Shown piece by piece: positions 8,190 to 17,009 of a DNA stretch of 49,042 nt. How positions within the stretch are numbered: position 1 is the stretch's first letter; each line of letters opens with the position of its first letter. A program made the position numbers and the translations under genes. The notes beneath the pieces were generated by a model. It had not been told where the DNA came from. It made no database searches and was given only the letters and a program-made list of their open reading frames with translations. The DNA is from Noviherbaspirillum pedocola (lineage in GTDB: Bacteria > Pseudomonadota > Gammaproteobacteria > Burkholderiales > Burkholderiaceae_D): the NCBI RefSeq assembly GCF_016632335.1, contig NZ_JAEPBG010000027.1, forward strand, positions 1-49,042, read 5' to 3'.

Positions 8190-9158
8190 GTGCGCGCCTT
8201 CAACCGTTTTCACCGACGACTAGGCATAGGCACGCGCGTCGCCGACCCGCGTCGCGCCGTCGTCAAGGCGTTTGGGGGCGAGGTCATGTTCGCGCTGCTG
8301 AAGTCGCTTGCGGCGGCGGTCACTGGCTCGAGCGCCATGCTGGCCGAAGCCGTGCATTCCTGGGTCAGCCTCGTTGCCGACTGCTTCCGCGCCAATGCCT
8401 ACCTGGTCGCCCTGCGGCCCGCCGATGCCGCGCATCCGCTCGGTTACGGCAGGGAATCCTATGTCTGGGCCCTGTTCGGCTCGGCCGGCACCTTCGTGTT
8501 CGGCGCGCAGATCGCCATCTGGCGCGGCATCGAACAGCTGCACACGCGCGAACCGGTGCTGGGATTCTTCTTCGGCTACCTGGTGCTGGGCAGCGCCTTC
8601 ATCGCGCAACTTGTTTCGCTGATTCAAGCCCTGCGATTCGTGCGCAAGAAGGCCAGCACGCGCGGCCTGGGCATCGTCGGCCATCTGCTCAGCACTTCCG
8701 ACACGCTGCTGCGCGCGGTGGTGACCGAGGACCTGCTTGCCCTCTTCGGCCTGGGCATTGCCGCGGCGTCCATGGCACTGCATCAGCTGACCGGGCGCGC
8801 CGAATTCGATGGCGCCGGATCGATCGTGATCGGCACGCTCATGGGCATCGTCGGCCTGTACCTGATCGACATGAACAGGCGCTTTCTGGCAGGCGTGCCG
8901 CTGCCGCCGGATCTGCGCGCCAGGGTCATTGCCAGCTTCAGGCAAACACCGGAGATCCGCCGCGTCACCGCCTTCTTCGCCGAATACATCGGCCCGGAGA
9001 AGATCCTGATATCGGCCCGCGTGGAACTCGCCGGCGAACATGATCAGGCGGAGCTTGCGCGCCTGCTGCGCAGGCTGGAGGCGCGCATCATGGAACATCC
9101 CAATGTCGGCCGCGCCACGCTGAGCCTGTCCGCGCCCGAGGAGTCCGATCTGGCCTGA
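8190..9158 (+). CDS. Cation diffusion facilitator-family transporter
   Basis: 322 residues with about five to six membrane segments and a cytoplasmic C-terminal domain (about 235-315, ferredoxin-like in CDFs). The signature TGSSAMLAEAVHS at the start of TM2 is that of the SLC30A9-like branch, and TM5 carries the TEDLLALFG segment. Members export divalent cations such as Zn2+ by proton exchange. In most relatives the TM2 motif is HS-x-x-D followed by T-x-N-Q; here it reads HSWVSLVAD, so the expected Asp is Ser. Metal transport may be altered. The first possible start is GTG 8190; no good Shine-Dalgarno was seen and the N-terminus is uncertain. Unlinked to the downstream gene by function. Confidence 0.8.
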   Translation: MRAFNRFHRRLGIGTRVADPRRAVVKAFGGEVMFALLKSLAAAVTGSSAMLAEAVHSWVSLVADCFRANAYLVALRPADAAHPLGYGRESYVWALFGSAGTFVFGAQIAIWRGIEQLHTREPVLGFFFGYLVLGSAFIAQLVSLIQALRFVRKKASTRGLGIVGHLLSTSDTLLRAVVTEDLLALFGLGIAAASMALHQLTGRAEFDGAGSIVIGTLMGIVGLYLIDMNRRFLAGVPLPPDLRARVIASFRQTPEIRRVTAFFAEYIGPEKILISARVELAGEHDQAELARLLRRLEARIMEHPNVGRATLSLSAPEESDLA

Positions 9159-9364
9159 TGCTTGCGAACGCTGTCCGCATCCGGCCCATAGCCATGGGTC
9201 GGGATCATTGCGGCATCCGGCTGCAGTGCGCCACTGCGCAGGCGTCATTGCGCCTGATCGACTACAATGCGCCGCCTTTTTTCGAAAAGGCAACAGCCGA
9301 TACCGCATCGACCTTAGCAACCGTAGCGCCCGCAGCAATCGCATACACAGATCAGAGTAGTGGA

Positions 9365-10309
9365 ATGAACACGATAGAAAAACTCAGCAATTTCGTAGGC
9401 AAGACCTTTTCCCTCTGGGTCATCCTGTTTGCCTGTTTCGGATTCTTCGCGCCGCAAGCCTTCATCGGCTACAAGACCTGGATCACGCCGCTGCTGGGCA
9501 TCGTCATGTTCGGCATGGGCCTCACGCTTTCCGCGGCCGATTTTCGCGAGGTCTTGCGCCGGCCCAGAGATGTGGCGATCGGCGTCGTCGGCCACTATCT
9601 GATCATGCCGGGCATCGCGTATGTGCTTGCGATTGCGCTGCGCCTTCCGCCCGAGGTTGCGGTCGGCGTCATCCTGGTTGGCTGCTGCCCGAGCGGCACC
9701 GCATCCAATGTGATGACCTTTCTGGCCAAGGGCGATATCGCGCTCGGCGTGTCGATCGCTTCAGTCTCCACCCTGATTGCGCCGCTGGCCACGCCGGCAC
9801 TGGTGTCCCTGCTGGCCGGCAAATGGATGAGCATCAATACGGGTTCGCTGTTCATGGACATCGTGCAGGTCGTGCTCGTGCCTATCCTGCTGGGCATCGT
9901 CGTGAAGGCGCTTTTCCGCAAACAGGCGGAGGCCAGCGTCAAGGCATTGCCGCTGGTGTCGACGGTCGCGATCGTGATGATCGTGGCCATCGTCGTCGGC
10001 CTGAACCAGCCGAAACTGCTTGCGAATGGATTGCTGATCTTGACGGCGGTGATCCTGCACAACCTGCTCGGCTTTGCCCTTGGCTACCTGTTTGCGCGCG
10101 CCTTCGGCATGAATCTCGCCAAGTGCAAGGCAGTGACGCTGGAAACCGGCATGCAGAATTCCGGTCTCGGCGCGGCGCTGGCCGCGGCGCATTTCAGCCC
10201 GCTGGCGGCGGTGCCGAGCGCGCTGTTCAGCGTATGGCACAACCTGTCCGGCTCGATGCTGGCCACCTGGTTCGCGGCAAGAGCGGAAGCGAAGACCGGC
10301 CAGCGCTGA
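9365..10309 (+). CDS. Bile acid:sodium symporter (BASS)-family transporter
   Basis: 314 residues from the ATG at 9365, with about nine to ten hydrophobic helices. Family blocks are visible: GHYLIMPGIAYVLA, the discontinuous helix GCCPSGTASNVMTFLAKGD, the STLIAPLATP stretch and ETGMQNSGLG. These mark the bacterial BASS group that includes the ketopantoate carrier PanS and YocS; the substrate is probably a small organic anion imported with Na+, and not necessarily a bile acid. The frame is open upstream to 9158, but the longer version would add a non-hydrophobic extension not found in the family. It is preceded by about 200 bases of non-coding DNA. Confidence 0.88.
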   Translation: MNTIEKLSNFVGKTFSLWVILFACFGFFAPQAFIGYKTWITPLLGIVMFGMGLTLSAADFREVLRRPRDVAIGVVGHYLIMPGIAYVLAIALRLPPEVAVGVILVGCCPSGTASNVMTFLAKGDIALGVSIASVSTLIAPLATPALVSLLAGKWMSINTGSLFMDIVQVVLVPILLGIVVKALFRKQAEASVKALPLVSTVAIVMIVAIVVGLNQPKLLANGLLILTAVILHNLLGFALGYLFARAFGMNLAKCKAVTLETGMQNSGLGAALAAAHFSPLAAVPSALFSVWHNLSGSMLATWFAARAEAKTGQR

Positions 10310-10377
10310 ATCGCGGTCGAAAGGGTGCAGTGGGCTGTAGCACCGCTTTCACTGGCCCGATGCCAAGCCTGCCTGCT

Positions 10378-10626
10378 TCAATGCAGTCCCCATACTCGCG
10401 CACCGGCGTGGGAAATGGCGCGAACCAGCGGATGGCGAACCAGCCGTACGCTCAGTTCCAATGCGACCGCGAGCATGAAGCCGGTCGTCGGAGACGGATG
10501 TCCGACCGCGGACACGCAGGCTTTCGCCAGTATCGGCAAGGCAGCTTCCCACAGGCGATCGGCCAGACGCTGCGCGGCGCGCACCGTCGTTGCCCATACC
10601 GCGTCCAATGCGTGTTTCGTGTTCAT
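10378..10626 (-). CDS. Small hypothetical protein
   Basis: 82 residues from the ATG at 10624-10626, with typical codon bias for this genome. It is Ala/Val/Leu rich with a mildly hydrophobic middle (GFMLAVALELSVRLV) and no signal peptide or known motif. A GGCGGA-like ribosome-binding site precedes the ATG. It lies about 100 bases downstream of the DUF4148 gene and in the same direction, so co-transcription is possible. I do not recognise it. Confidence 0.45.
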   Translation of the reverse strand: MNTKHALDAVWATTVRAAQRLADRLWEAALPILAKACVSAVGHPSPTTGFMLAVALELSVRLVRHPLVRAISHAGARVWGLH

Positions 10627-10728
10627 GGCATTCCGCCCGTCATGTGCTGTTGCGTTCGAAGGTGATGCTGCAAGCGCGAACCCGGCCCGGCGCGCCATGC
10701 CGGGTCCACATGTGCAGCGTGATGACGA

Positions 10729-11031
10729 TCAGCCGAAGTACAGCGTGTCGACGAGCGACTTGTGTTCCTGCTGCCTCGAAGCGGACTCCAGTTCCGCCTT
10801 CACCTCGCCACGGGTTTTTCCACTGCCCGCATAAACCGGGTCCTGCCATTCGTGCTGACCCTGGACGGCCAGGCCCTGGCCATGCGAGCGCATCAATTCC
10901 TGGCGTACTTCAGCGCGGGTAAGGCTTGAGCGGAATCCGGCATCGGGAGCGGCGAACTCGGTCTGCTGCGCATGCGCGTAACCGAAGGCGGCAAGGAGGG
11001 AAACAGCGGCGGCAAGGGCTTTGATGTTCAT
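10729..11031 (-). CDS. DUF4148-family small exported protein
   Basis: 100 residues: a signal peptide (MNIKALAAAVSLLAAFGYAHA, cleavage near residue 21) and then a mature domain with two related blocks, LTRAEVRQELMRSHGQGL and KTRGEVKAELESASRQQ. This 'TRAEVRAEL' pattern defines DUF4148 proteins, abundant in Burkholderiales and of unknown function, often stress responsive. A GGAGA ribosome-binding site lies about 6 bases upstream. It is predicted periplasmic. Stand-alone, or a leader gene for the small gene downstream. Confidence 0.85.
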   Translation of the reverse strand: MNIKALAAAVSLLAAFGYAHAQQTEFAAPDAGFRSSLTRAEVRQELMRSHGQGLAVQGQHEWQDPVYAGSGKTRGEVKAELESASRQQEHKSLVDTLYFG

Positions 11032-11628
11032 GGGAATCTCCTGATCAGCTTAATAGTGGTGGATGGCCCGGCGGGCGCTGCATCGATACGTTGCCGCTGT
11101 CTGCCGGGCGCAAGCCATAGCGCAATGCGTGTGCCAGCTGCCGTGCCGCTGCTCTGGAATGCAGGTAAGCCGATGAATTCAATGCGTTTTCTCTGCGACC
11201 GCAGCGCATGAGCGCGCGATTCGCGGGGAGGTCGGCCGACGGGATTTACCCAACTTCGGCCAACACTTTTTATGCAGGGTGTTGGCTGGCGCCTGACTGT
11301 GTATCAGGACAAAAGCAGCGTTGTGCGACTCGGTTCACGGTGTTGGCTGTCGCTTCGCCATGAGGGCAATGCTGCGCGTTCACGGGTGTATGAGCGCGAG
11401 GGCTTGCGGATCGGGGCGCTTATTCCGTCGCGGCATGGCACGAGGCAGAAAGGCAAGCCGAACATGTGGGCAGGTTCTGAAGAATCCGCAGGCAAACCTG
11501 AGGACCTGCTACGGCGCATCGCTACGCCAATACAGCCGGTTGGCGTAGCGAGACAACGCAAGCGGCGCTTTCCATACCGGTAGCGCAGACCACTCTGAGA
11601 TTGCGGACAGAACGCCGTTGAGCCGGGT
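11032..11628. other. About 600 bp intergenic, no confident gene
   Basis: Only short open frames with poor composition are present. A 103-codon plus-strand frame from 11272 is Arg-rich and unconvincing. The one clear structure is the hairpin at 11521-11549. Confidence 0.45.
11521..11549. repeat. Perfect hairpin, 10-bp stem
   Basis: The arms GCTACGCCAA and TTGGCGTAGC are separated by 9 bases. It lies 80 bases beyond the stop of the minus-strand formyltransferase and could act as its terminator, but no T-run follows on either strand. Confidence 0.6.
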
Positions 11629-12498
11629 TCAGAGGGAATCGATGTCCGTGTCGCGCCACCAGGCATCGAAACGAACCAGGCCATCCTGCATCCTCACGAT
11701 GAGCACGCTCTCCCTGTTGATTGCCACCGAGCCCGGCTCGCAATGCCGGTATCTTTCCTGCAGAAAGCGGTTGTGTATGCGCGATGCCTTATGGACTCTG
11801 ATGCGGGTGTCACCAAGGCTCACCCTTATTCCAAGGTTGCGGGATGAAAACGCCCGGGTCTTGCGGAGCAGATCATCAATATCGCCGGTTCTCACATCGA
11901 AAACCATGTCGGCATCCTGCCTGGAGTAATAGCTGGAGACACCAGTCTGCGGCCTGCCGCGAAAATCGAAATTCGTATCGATCAGCTTTTGCAAGCCCTC
12001 CTCGAAGACTTCGCATTCGAAATCGAAGATGAAGGAATAAAGGATATCCAGGTCGATGTCTTCGCTGAGTTCGAAGGACTTCTGGTGAATGATGTCTCCT
12101 TCATCGAGTTCGCGGCTCAGATAATGCAGCGTTGAGCCCGCCACCTTATGTCCCGACAACAGGCATTCATTGATCGGGTGCTTTCCCCTTCCGAGCGGCA
12201 GCACCGAAGGATGCGAGTTGATGCATATTTTTTCTTCCGAACATTTTTCTACCGGAAGAACGTACGGACACCCCGCGGAGACGAGCAATTCATAGTCGCA
12301 GTTCATCATGGCGTTGACGACTTTCTGCTTTTCTCCCGAAGCCGCAAGCAGCGAAATGCTGCCCGCATAATCATCGATATCCAGCAGCGATCTGTCTGTT
12401 GCCAGGACCTCCACGAGTTCGATGTTTTCATTTCGGATCAGGGAATGGAATATGGCTGGCCGGTTACCGATGAATAGCGTTCTTATCCGCCTTGACAT
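11629..12498 (-). CDS. Formyltransferase-family protein (Fmt/ArnA-type N-terminal domain)
   Basis: 289 residues from the second ATG (12496-12498); the GGAG ribosome-binding site lies 7 bases upstream of it and almost touches the first ATG. The catalytic core of N10-formyltetrahydrofolate formyltransferases is visible: ICINSHPSVLPLGRGKHP gives the Asn-x-His pair and the LP-x-x-RG turn, and ELDEGDIIHQ gives the catalytic Asp. A C-terminal domain (about 205-285) resembles the Fmt C-terminal OB-like region. It is too short and too diverged for methionyl-tRNA formyltransferase, and the genomic context lacks def. Likely substrates are an amino sugar nucleotide or a peptide amine. Base composition is less GC-rich than neighbouring genes, which suggests transfer. 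Confidence 0.75.
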   Translation of the reverse strand: MSRRIRTLFIGNRPAIFHSLIRNENIELVEVLATDRSLLDIDDYAGSISLLAASGEKQKVVNAMMNCDYELLVSAGCPYVLPVEKCSEEKICINSHPSVLPLGRGKHPINECLLSGHKVAGSTLHYLSRELDEGDIIHQKSFELSEDIDLDILYSFIFDFECEVFEEGLQKLIDTNFDFRGRPQTGVSSYYSRQDADMVFDVRTGDIDDLLRKTRAFSSRNLGIRVSLGDTRIRVHKASRIHNRFLQERYRHCEPGSVAINRESVLIVRMQDGLVRFDAWWRDTDIDSL

Positions 12499-12836
12499 GT
12501 TCATTCTCCGAGTCGCTTTGAAATCCATGCGGTGCAGCAGGGCAAATCGAGAATCCGAGAACACGCATCTTCGCCTCATGTGATGCACTGGAATTCACGG
12601 AATGGCTAGTGAAAGGCTGTCAGGCCTCATTCACCGATAGACTCGTCCACGCCTCCCGGTTGCACGTAACGATGAAATGAATGTGCGGCACAAGCGCGCA
12701 AATGCGCCTGCGATTCCTCAAGAAAAAGCCTCATGCATGCCAGCGCGCTTCAACGACTATGTCGCAGAGGCTTCGAATCTTTCACCGCGATGGCCTGCAG
12801 GAAACCATCGGCCCTGATGCACCGTCGTAGCGATCC
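12499..12836. other. Spacer upstream of the formyltransferase
   Basis: 338 bases between the formyltransferase start and the end of the LysR gene, moderately AT-rich. No gene, strong promoter box or terminator could be recognised. Confidence 0.4.
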
Positions 12837-13772
12837 TTACATTGGATTGTCGGGAATGCCCGCGCGCGCAGTGCCAACGACACGAAGACTGGTCTCGAGC
12901 ATTTCCAGCATGCCCTGCGCCGCGATGGAAAGGCTGCGGTCCTTCTGCTTGACGATGTAGATCGGACGAACGATATCGGGCGCATCCACCGGTATCGCCA
13001 CCAGGTCGAGCAGGCGAAACTGGAACAGCGTAAGTTCCGGCACCAGCGACACGCCCAGGCCATGTTGCACCAGCCCGGCCACGGTGGCGAGGTGCTCGAC
13101 CTCCAGGCCGGAATGCAGCGTAGGCACATCGCGCAGCAGCAGCTCGACATGCTGTCGCACGCTGGTGGACTTCGCCAGGTGCACCATCTCGCAACCCGCG
13201 AGCTCGGCCAATCCAACGCGCTCCCTGGATGCCAGGTGATGGTCGCGGCGGCAGACCAGGTAAAACGGATCGCTGCACAGCGTGCGCGTCTCGAACTCGG
13301 CCAGGTTGGGTCCCGGCGCAGTGAGCGCGAAGTCGACCGTGCCTTCGCGCAGCATGGTCAGGCATTGGTCCGACAGCGAGTCGTGCAGCCTTACCGCGAT
13401 GCCGGGAAAGCGCTTGCGGTATTCCGCGATGATCGCTGGCAGGCCGTTCGCTGCCAGCGAGGGCAGCGCCGCGATCGCTACCCGGCCGCGACGCCGGGCC
13501 ACATAGTCCGACATGTTGTCGAAGGCCACATGGATTTCCTCGTAAAGCGAACGCGCGACCTCGGCAAACAATTCGCCTTCCGGCGTGAGCTTCACATTGC
13601 GCGTATCCCTTTCGAACAAGCGTGTGCCGACGCTGTCCTCGAGCTTGCTGATGACGCTGCTGAATGCGGACTGCGACAGATGGCAGCGCTCCGCCGCGCG
13701 AGTGAAATGCTTCAGTTCACTGAGCGCGATGAAGGCATGCAGCTGCTTGGTCGAGATATTGTGCATGGCCAA
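12837..13772 (-). CDS. LysR-family transcriptional regulator
   Basis: 311 residues. An N-terminal winged HTH (about 5-65: KQLHAFIALSELKHFTRAAERCHLSQSAFSSVISKLED) is followed by a linker helix and a two-lobed LysR substrate-binding domain (about 92-300) with the usual RVAIAALPSLA start and the GLGVSLVPEL segment. It is divergent from the CitMHS carrier gene, with 129 bp between starts that contain a palindrome. By the usual LysR logic it should control that operon in response to the imported acid or a catabolite. Autoregulation is likely, since the palindrome lies 13 bases from its own start. Confidence 0.92.
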   Translation of the reverse strand: MAMHNISTKQLHAFIALSELKHFTRAAERCHLSQSAFSSVISKLEDSVGTRLFERDTRNVKLTPEGELFAEVARSLYEEIHVAFDNMSDYVARRRGRVAIAALPSLAANGLPAIIAEYRKRFPGIAVRLHDSLSDQCLTMLREGTVDFALTAPGPNLAEFETRTLCSDPFYLVCRRDHHLASRERVGLAELAGCEMVHLAKSTSVRQHVELLLRDVPTLHSGLEVEHLATVAGLVQHGLGVSLVPELTLFQFRLLDLVAIPVDAPDIVRPIYIVKQKDRSLSIAAQGMLEMLETSLRVVGTARAGIPDNPM

Positions 13773-13784
13773 GATTGATCCAGA

Positions 13785-13798
13785 AAATCGATCGATTT
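13785..13798. promoter_or_regulatory. Palindrome in the LysR/carrier divergent promoter
   Basis: AAATCGATCGATTT is a perfect 14-bp palindrome, followed by a partial copy (TTATCGA). It lies between the divergent LysR and CitMHS starts and is a candidate LysR operator. The T-N11-A core cannot be confirmed by eye alone. Confidence 0.45.
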
Positions 13799-13901
13799 AT
13801 CGAAACAAAGCGTTTTACTCCATAAGTATCGTCTCCGACAATCCTCTGCATACCTGGCCGACCGACAAGCCGGGATCAAGAGAAAAACACAGGAGACTTC
13901 C

Positions 13902-15203
13902 ATGCTGGCCCTGCTTGGCTTCATCACCATTCTCGTTCTGCTTGCCGTCATCCTGACCAAGCGCATGTCGCCGCTGGTGGCATTGATCGCGATTCCCATC
14001 ATCGCTGCCCTGATCGGCGGCTTCGGCTTCGAAACCTCGAAGTTCATCCTCGCCGGCATCACCAGCATCGCGCCGGTGGCGGGCATGTTCGTGTTCGCGA
14101 TCCTGTTCTTCGGCATCGTCACCGACGCCGGCATGCTGGACCCGGTGATCTCCGGCATTCTGAAGATCGTCGGCAGCCGGCCGAGCCGCATCGTGCCGGG
14201 CACGGCGCTCCTGGCGCTGCTGATTCATCTCGACGGCTCCGGCGCGGTGACCTTCCTGGTCACGATCCCGGCGATGCTGCCGCTGTATAACCGCCTGGGC
14301 ATCGACAAGCGCATCCTGGCCTGCGTCGCTTCGCTGGCCGCGGGCGTGAACTTCCTGCCGTGGACCGGGCCGATGATCCGCGCCGCGGCTTCGCTGCATC
14401 TGCCGGTGTCGGCCATCTTCACGCCGCTGATTCCGGTGCAATTGGTGGGCCTTGCCTTCGTGTTCATCGTCTCGTGGATGCTCGGCCGCAAGGAAGAACG
14501 GCGCCTGGGTCTGACTGCCGGCGCCGATGCAGCCGCGGTGGTCCACCTCCATGAGCTGACCAAGGAACAGCTCGAGATCCGCCGGCCGAAGAACTTCTGG
14601 ATCAACATCGTGCTGACCGTGTTCGTGCTCGGCACCATGATCAGCGGCAAGGTCGACCCGGTGGTGATGTTCATGATCGGCGTGGTGCTGGCGCTGATGA
14701 TCAACTATCCGAACGTCGACATGCAGCGCGCCCGTGTGGATGCGCATGCGAAGGCGGCGCTGCTGATGGCCGGCATCCTGTTCGCCGCCGGCGTGTTCAC
14801 CGGCATCATGTCCAAGTCCGGCATGCTCAAGGCGATGGCGAGCGCGGCGGTCGCGCATGTGCCGCCCGAGATGGCGTCGCACATCCCGGTGGTGCTGGGC
14901 GTGCTGTCGATGCCGCTGTCGCTGCTGTTCGATCCGGATTCGTTCTACTTCGGCGTGCTGCCGGTGGTGGCCGAAGTGAGCAAGATGCTCGGCGTGGCGC
15001 CGATACAGGTGGCGCAGGCGGCATTGCTGGGCCAGATGACGACCGGCTTTCCGATCAGCCCGCTGACCCCGGCCACCTTCCTGGTTGCCGGCCTGGCCGG
15101 CATCGAACTGGCGGACCACCAGAAATACACCTTCAAGTATCTGTTCGGCGCATCGATCGTGATGACGATAGCCTGCGTGCTGCTCGGCATCTTCCCGCTG
15201 TGA
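13902..15203 (+). CDS. CitMHS-family citrate/tricarboxylate:H+ symporter
   Basis: 433 residues with about 11-12 hydrophobic segments, the expected length for the CitMHS family, whose known members import citrate complexed to Mg2+ or Ca2+ with protons. Family blocks include GIVTDAGMLDPVI, HLDGSGAVTFLVTIPAMLPLY, GVNFLPWTGP and the C-terminal PDSFYFGVLPVV...GFPISPLTPATFL. Inner membrane. GGAG lies 8 bases before the ATG. It is the first gene of a probable operon with the AtuA-type pair (31 bp gap), divergent from a LysR regulator. The true substrate could be another tricarboxylate rather than citrate. Confidence 0.9.
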   Translation: MLALLGFITILVLLAVILTKRMSPLVALIAIPIIAALIGGFGFETSKFILAGITSIAPVAGMFVFAILFFGIVTDAGMLDPVISGILKIVGSRPSRIVPGTALLALLIHLDGSGAVTFLVTIPAMLPLYNRLGIDKRILACVASLAAGVNFLPWTGPMIRAAASLHLPVSAIFTPLIPVQLVGLAFVFIVSWMLGRKEERRLGLTAGADAAAVVHLHELTKEQLEIRRPKNFWINIVLTVFVLGTMISGKVDPVVMFMIGVVLALMINYPNVDMQRARVDAHAKAALLMAGILFAAGVFTGIMSKSGMLKAMASAAVAHVPPEMASHIPVVLGVLSMPLSLLFDPDSFYFGVLPVVAEVSKMLGVAPIQVAQAALLGQMTTGFPISPLTPATFLVAGLAGIELADHQKYTFKYLFGASIVMTIACVLLGIFPL

Positions 15204-15234
15204 TGCGCATGCGCCCGACCGAAAGGGAATACCC

Positions 15235-16593
15235 ATGAAAACCATACGCATCGGCGGCGGCGCCGGTTATTCCGGCGACCGCATCGAGCCCGCCGTCGAG
15301 CTGGCCGAACGCGGCGACATCGATTACCTCGTTTTCGAATGCCTGGCCGAACGCACCATCGCAATCGCACAGCAGGCCCGAATGCGCGATCCTTCGGCCG
15401 GCTTCGATCCGCTGCTCGCCGCACGGATGCGGGCGGTGCTGCCGCTGTGCGCGAAGAACCGCATCCGCATCCTGACCAACATGGGCGCGGCCAATCCGCT
15501 GGCCGCGGCAAGGACCACGCGCGATATCGCCCGTGAACTCGGCCTGCCAGCGCTGAAGATTGCCGCCATCAGCGGCGACGATGTGCTGGAGATGCTCGTC
15601 GCCGGCGACTACCGCATCGAAGACAATGGCGCGCCGGTGGCGTCGCTCGGCGAACGCATCGTCTCCGCCAATGCCTATCTCGGCGCCGAGCCGCTGGCGC
15701 AGGCGCTTGCCGCGGGCGCGGATGTGGTCATCACCGGCAGGGTGGCGGACCCGGCGCTGGTGCTGGCGCCGCTGCTGCATGAATTCGGCTGGGCCCTTGA
15801 TGACTGGGACCGGCTCGGCCAGGGCACCGTGGTCGGCCATCTGCTGGAATGCGCCGGACAGATCACCGGCGGCTACTACGCCGATCCGGGCCGCAAGGAT
15901 GTGCCGGGCCTGGCGCGCCTGGGTTTCCCGATCGCTGAAGTGTCGGCCGATGGCAGCGCCGTCATCACCAAGGTCGCCGGTTCCGGCGGCATGGTGACCG
16001 CTGCGACCTGCACCGAACAGCTGCTGTACGAGATCCATGATCCGGCTTGCTACGTCACGCCGGACGTGGTGGCCGACTTCTCCGGCGTGCAGATTGTCGA
16101 GGAAAGCCCGGACCGGGTACGCATCTCGGGCGCGCGTGGCAGGCAAAGGCCGCCGACGCTGAAGGTGTCGATCGGCTACATCGACAGCCATATCGGCGAA
16201 GGCCAGATTTCCTATGCCGGTCCCGGCGCGGCCGCACGCGGACAACTCGCCATCGACATCGTCGAAGAACGCCTGCGCATCATCGGCGCGCGGTACAGCG
16301 AACTGCGCTGCGACCTGATCGGCATGAACGCGATCGCCGGCGGCATGGCAACGAGCAATGCCGCATGCGAACCAGGCGAGGTGCGGGTGCGCATCGCCGC
16401 CCGCACCGAGACCTTGCAGGACGCGGCCGTGATCGGCAACGAGGTCGAGGCGCTGTACACCTGCGGCCCGGCCGGCGGTGGCGGCGCAACCAAATCGGCG
16501 CGCCAGGTGGTGGCGGTGCTGTCGGCACTGCTGCCGCGCGAACTGGCGCAGCCGCAGATCCATTTCGAGGAGTCGCAAGATGAAGCTGCATGA
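15235..16593 (+). CDS. AtuA-type acyclic terpene utilization-family protein (DUF1446)
   Basis: 452 residues, matching the large AtuA/DUF1446 domain. The N-terminus has the glycine-rich GGGAGYSGDR, followed by LTNMGAANPLAAA, DVVITGRVADPAL, and the central HLLECAGQITGGYYADPG and GSGGMVTAATCTEQLLYEI blocks, all typical. AtuA takes part in citronellol/geraniol degradation in Pseudomonas, but its exact reaction is unclear and most homologues sit in other catabolic clusters. Cytoplasmic. It overlaps the next gene, which encodes the small AtuA-like domain found fused at the C-terminus of longer homologues, by 14 bp. Association with a tricarboxylate carrier suggests an acid substrate rather than a terpene. 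Confidence 0.88.
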   Translation: MKTIRIGGGAGYSGDRIEPAVELAERGDIDYLVFECLAERTIAIAQQARMRDPSAGFDPLLAARMRAVLPLCAKNRIRILTNMGAANPLAAARTTRDIARELGLPALKIAAISGDDVLEMLVAGDYRIEDNGAPVASLGERIVSANAYLGAEPLAQALAAGADVVITGRVADPALVLAPLLHEFGWALDDWDRLGQGTVVGHLLECAGQITGGYYADPGRKDVPGLARLGFPIAEVSADGSAVITKVAGSGGMVTAATCTEQLLYEIHDPACYVTPDVVADFSGVQIVEESPDRVRISGARGRQRPPTLKVSIGYIDSHIGEGQISYAGPGAAARGQLAIDIVEERLRIIGARYSELRCDLIGMNAIAGGMATSNAACEPGEVRVRIAARTETLQDAAVIGNEVEALYTCGPAGGGGATKSARQVVAVLSALLPRELAQPQIHFEESQDEAA

Positions 16594-16894
16594 GATTGCC
16601 CATTCCCGCGCCGGCGACAAGGGCGACATCTCGAACCTGTCCCTGATCGCCTATGACCGCCGGCACTATGCGCTGCTGGAGCGCCATGTCACCGCCGAGC
16701 GGGTGCGCGCGCATTTCGCCGGCATCGTGCACGGCGAAGTCACGCGTCATGCGCTGCCACAGCTGGGCGCGCTGAACTTCGTGATGCGCCAGGCGCTGGG
16801 CGGCGGCGTCACACGCTCGCTGGCGCTGGATGCGCATGGCAAATGCTTCAGCGCCCTGCTGCTGGCCATGGAGATACCGGATACGCCGGACTGA
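16580..16894 (+). CDS. Small AtuA-like C-terminal domain protein
   Basis: 104 residues beginning MKLHEIAHSRAGDKGDISN, the start motif of the stand-alone AtuA-like ferredoxin-fold domain. It is encoded out of frame with, and overlapping, the large AtuA-type gene, so the two are translationally linked and probably form one complex; in other genomes they occur as a single polypeptide. An in-frame start at 16478 would lie deep inside the preceding gene; the ATG at 16580, preceded by GAGGAG, is preferred. Function is as obscure as that of its partner. Confidence 0.88.
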   Translation: MKLHEIAHSRAGDKGDISNLSLIAYDRRHYALLERHVTAERVRAHFAGIVHGEVTRHALPQLGALNFVMRQALGGGVTRSLALDAHGKCFSALLLAMEIPDTPD

Positions 16895-17009
16895 AACGCG
16901 CGTCTGCCGGCAACGGCACCTGACAAACCGCAAGCCCGAAGGCACGGCGCCGCGCGCGCCGCGGGGAAGTTTTTGCCTCAACAAAGAGACCACCTGCAAG
17001 GAGGAGACC

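Noticed and set aside
13815-15251. Minus-strand 478-codon frame opposite the CitMHS carrier
   Set aside because: His/Gln/Arg-rich antisense shadow of a membrane protein gene.
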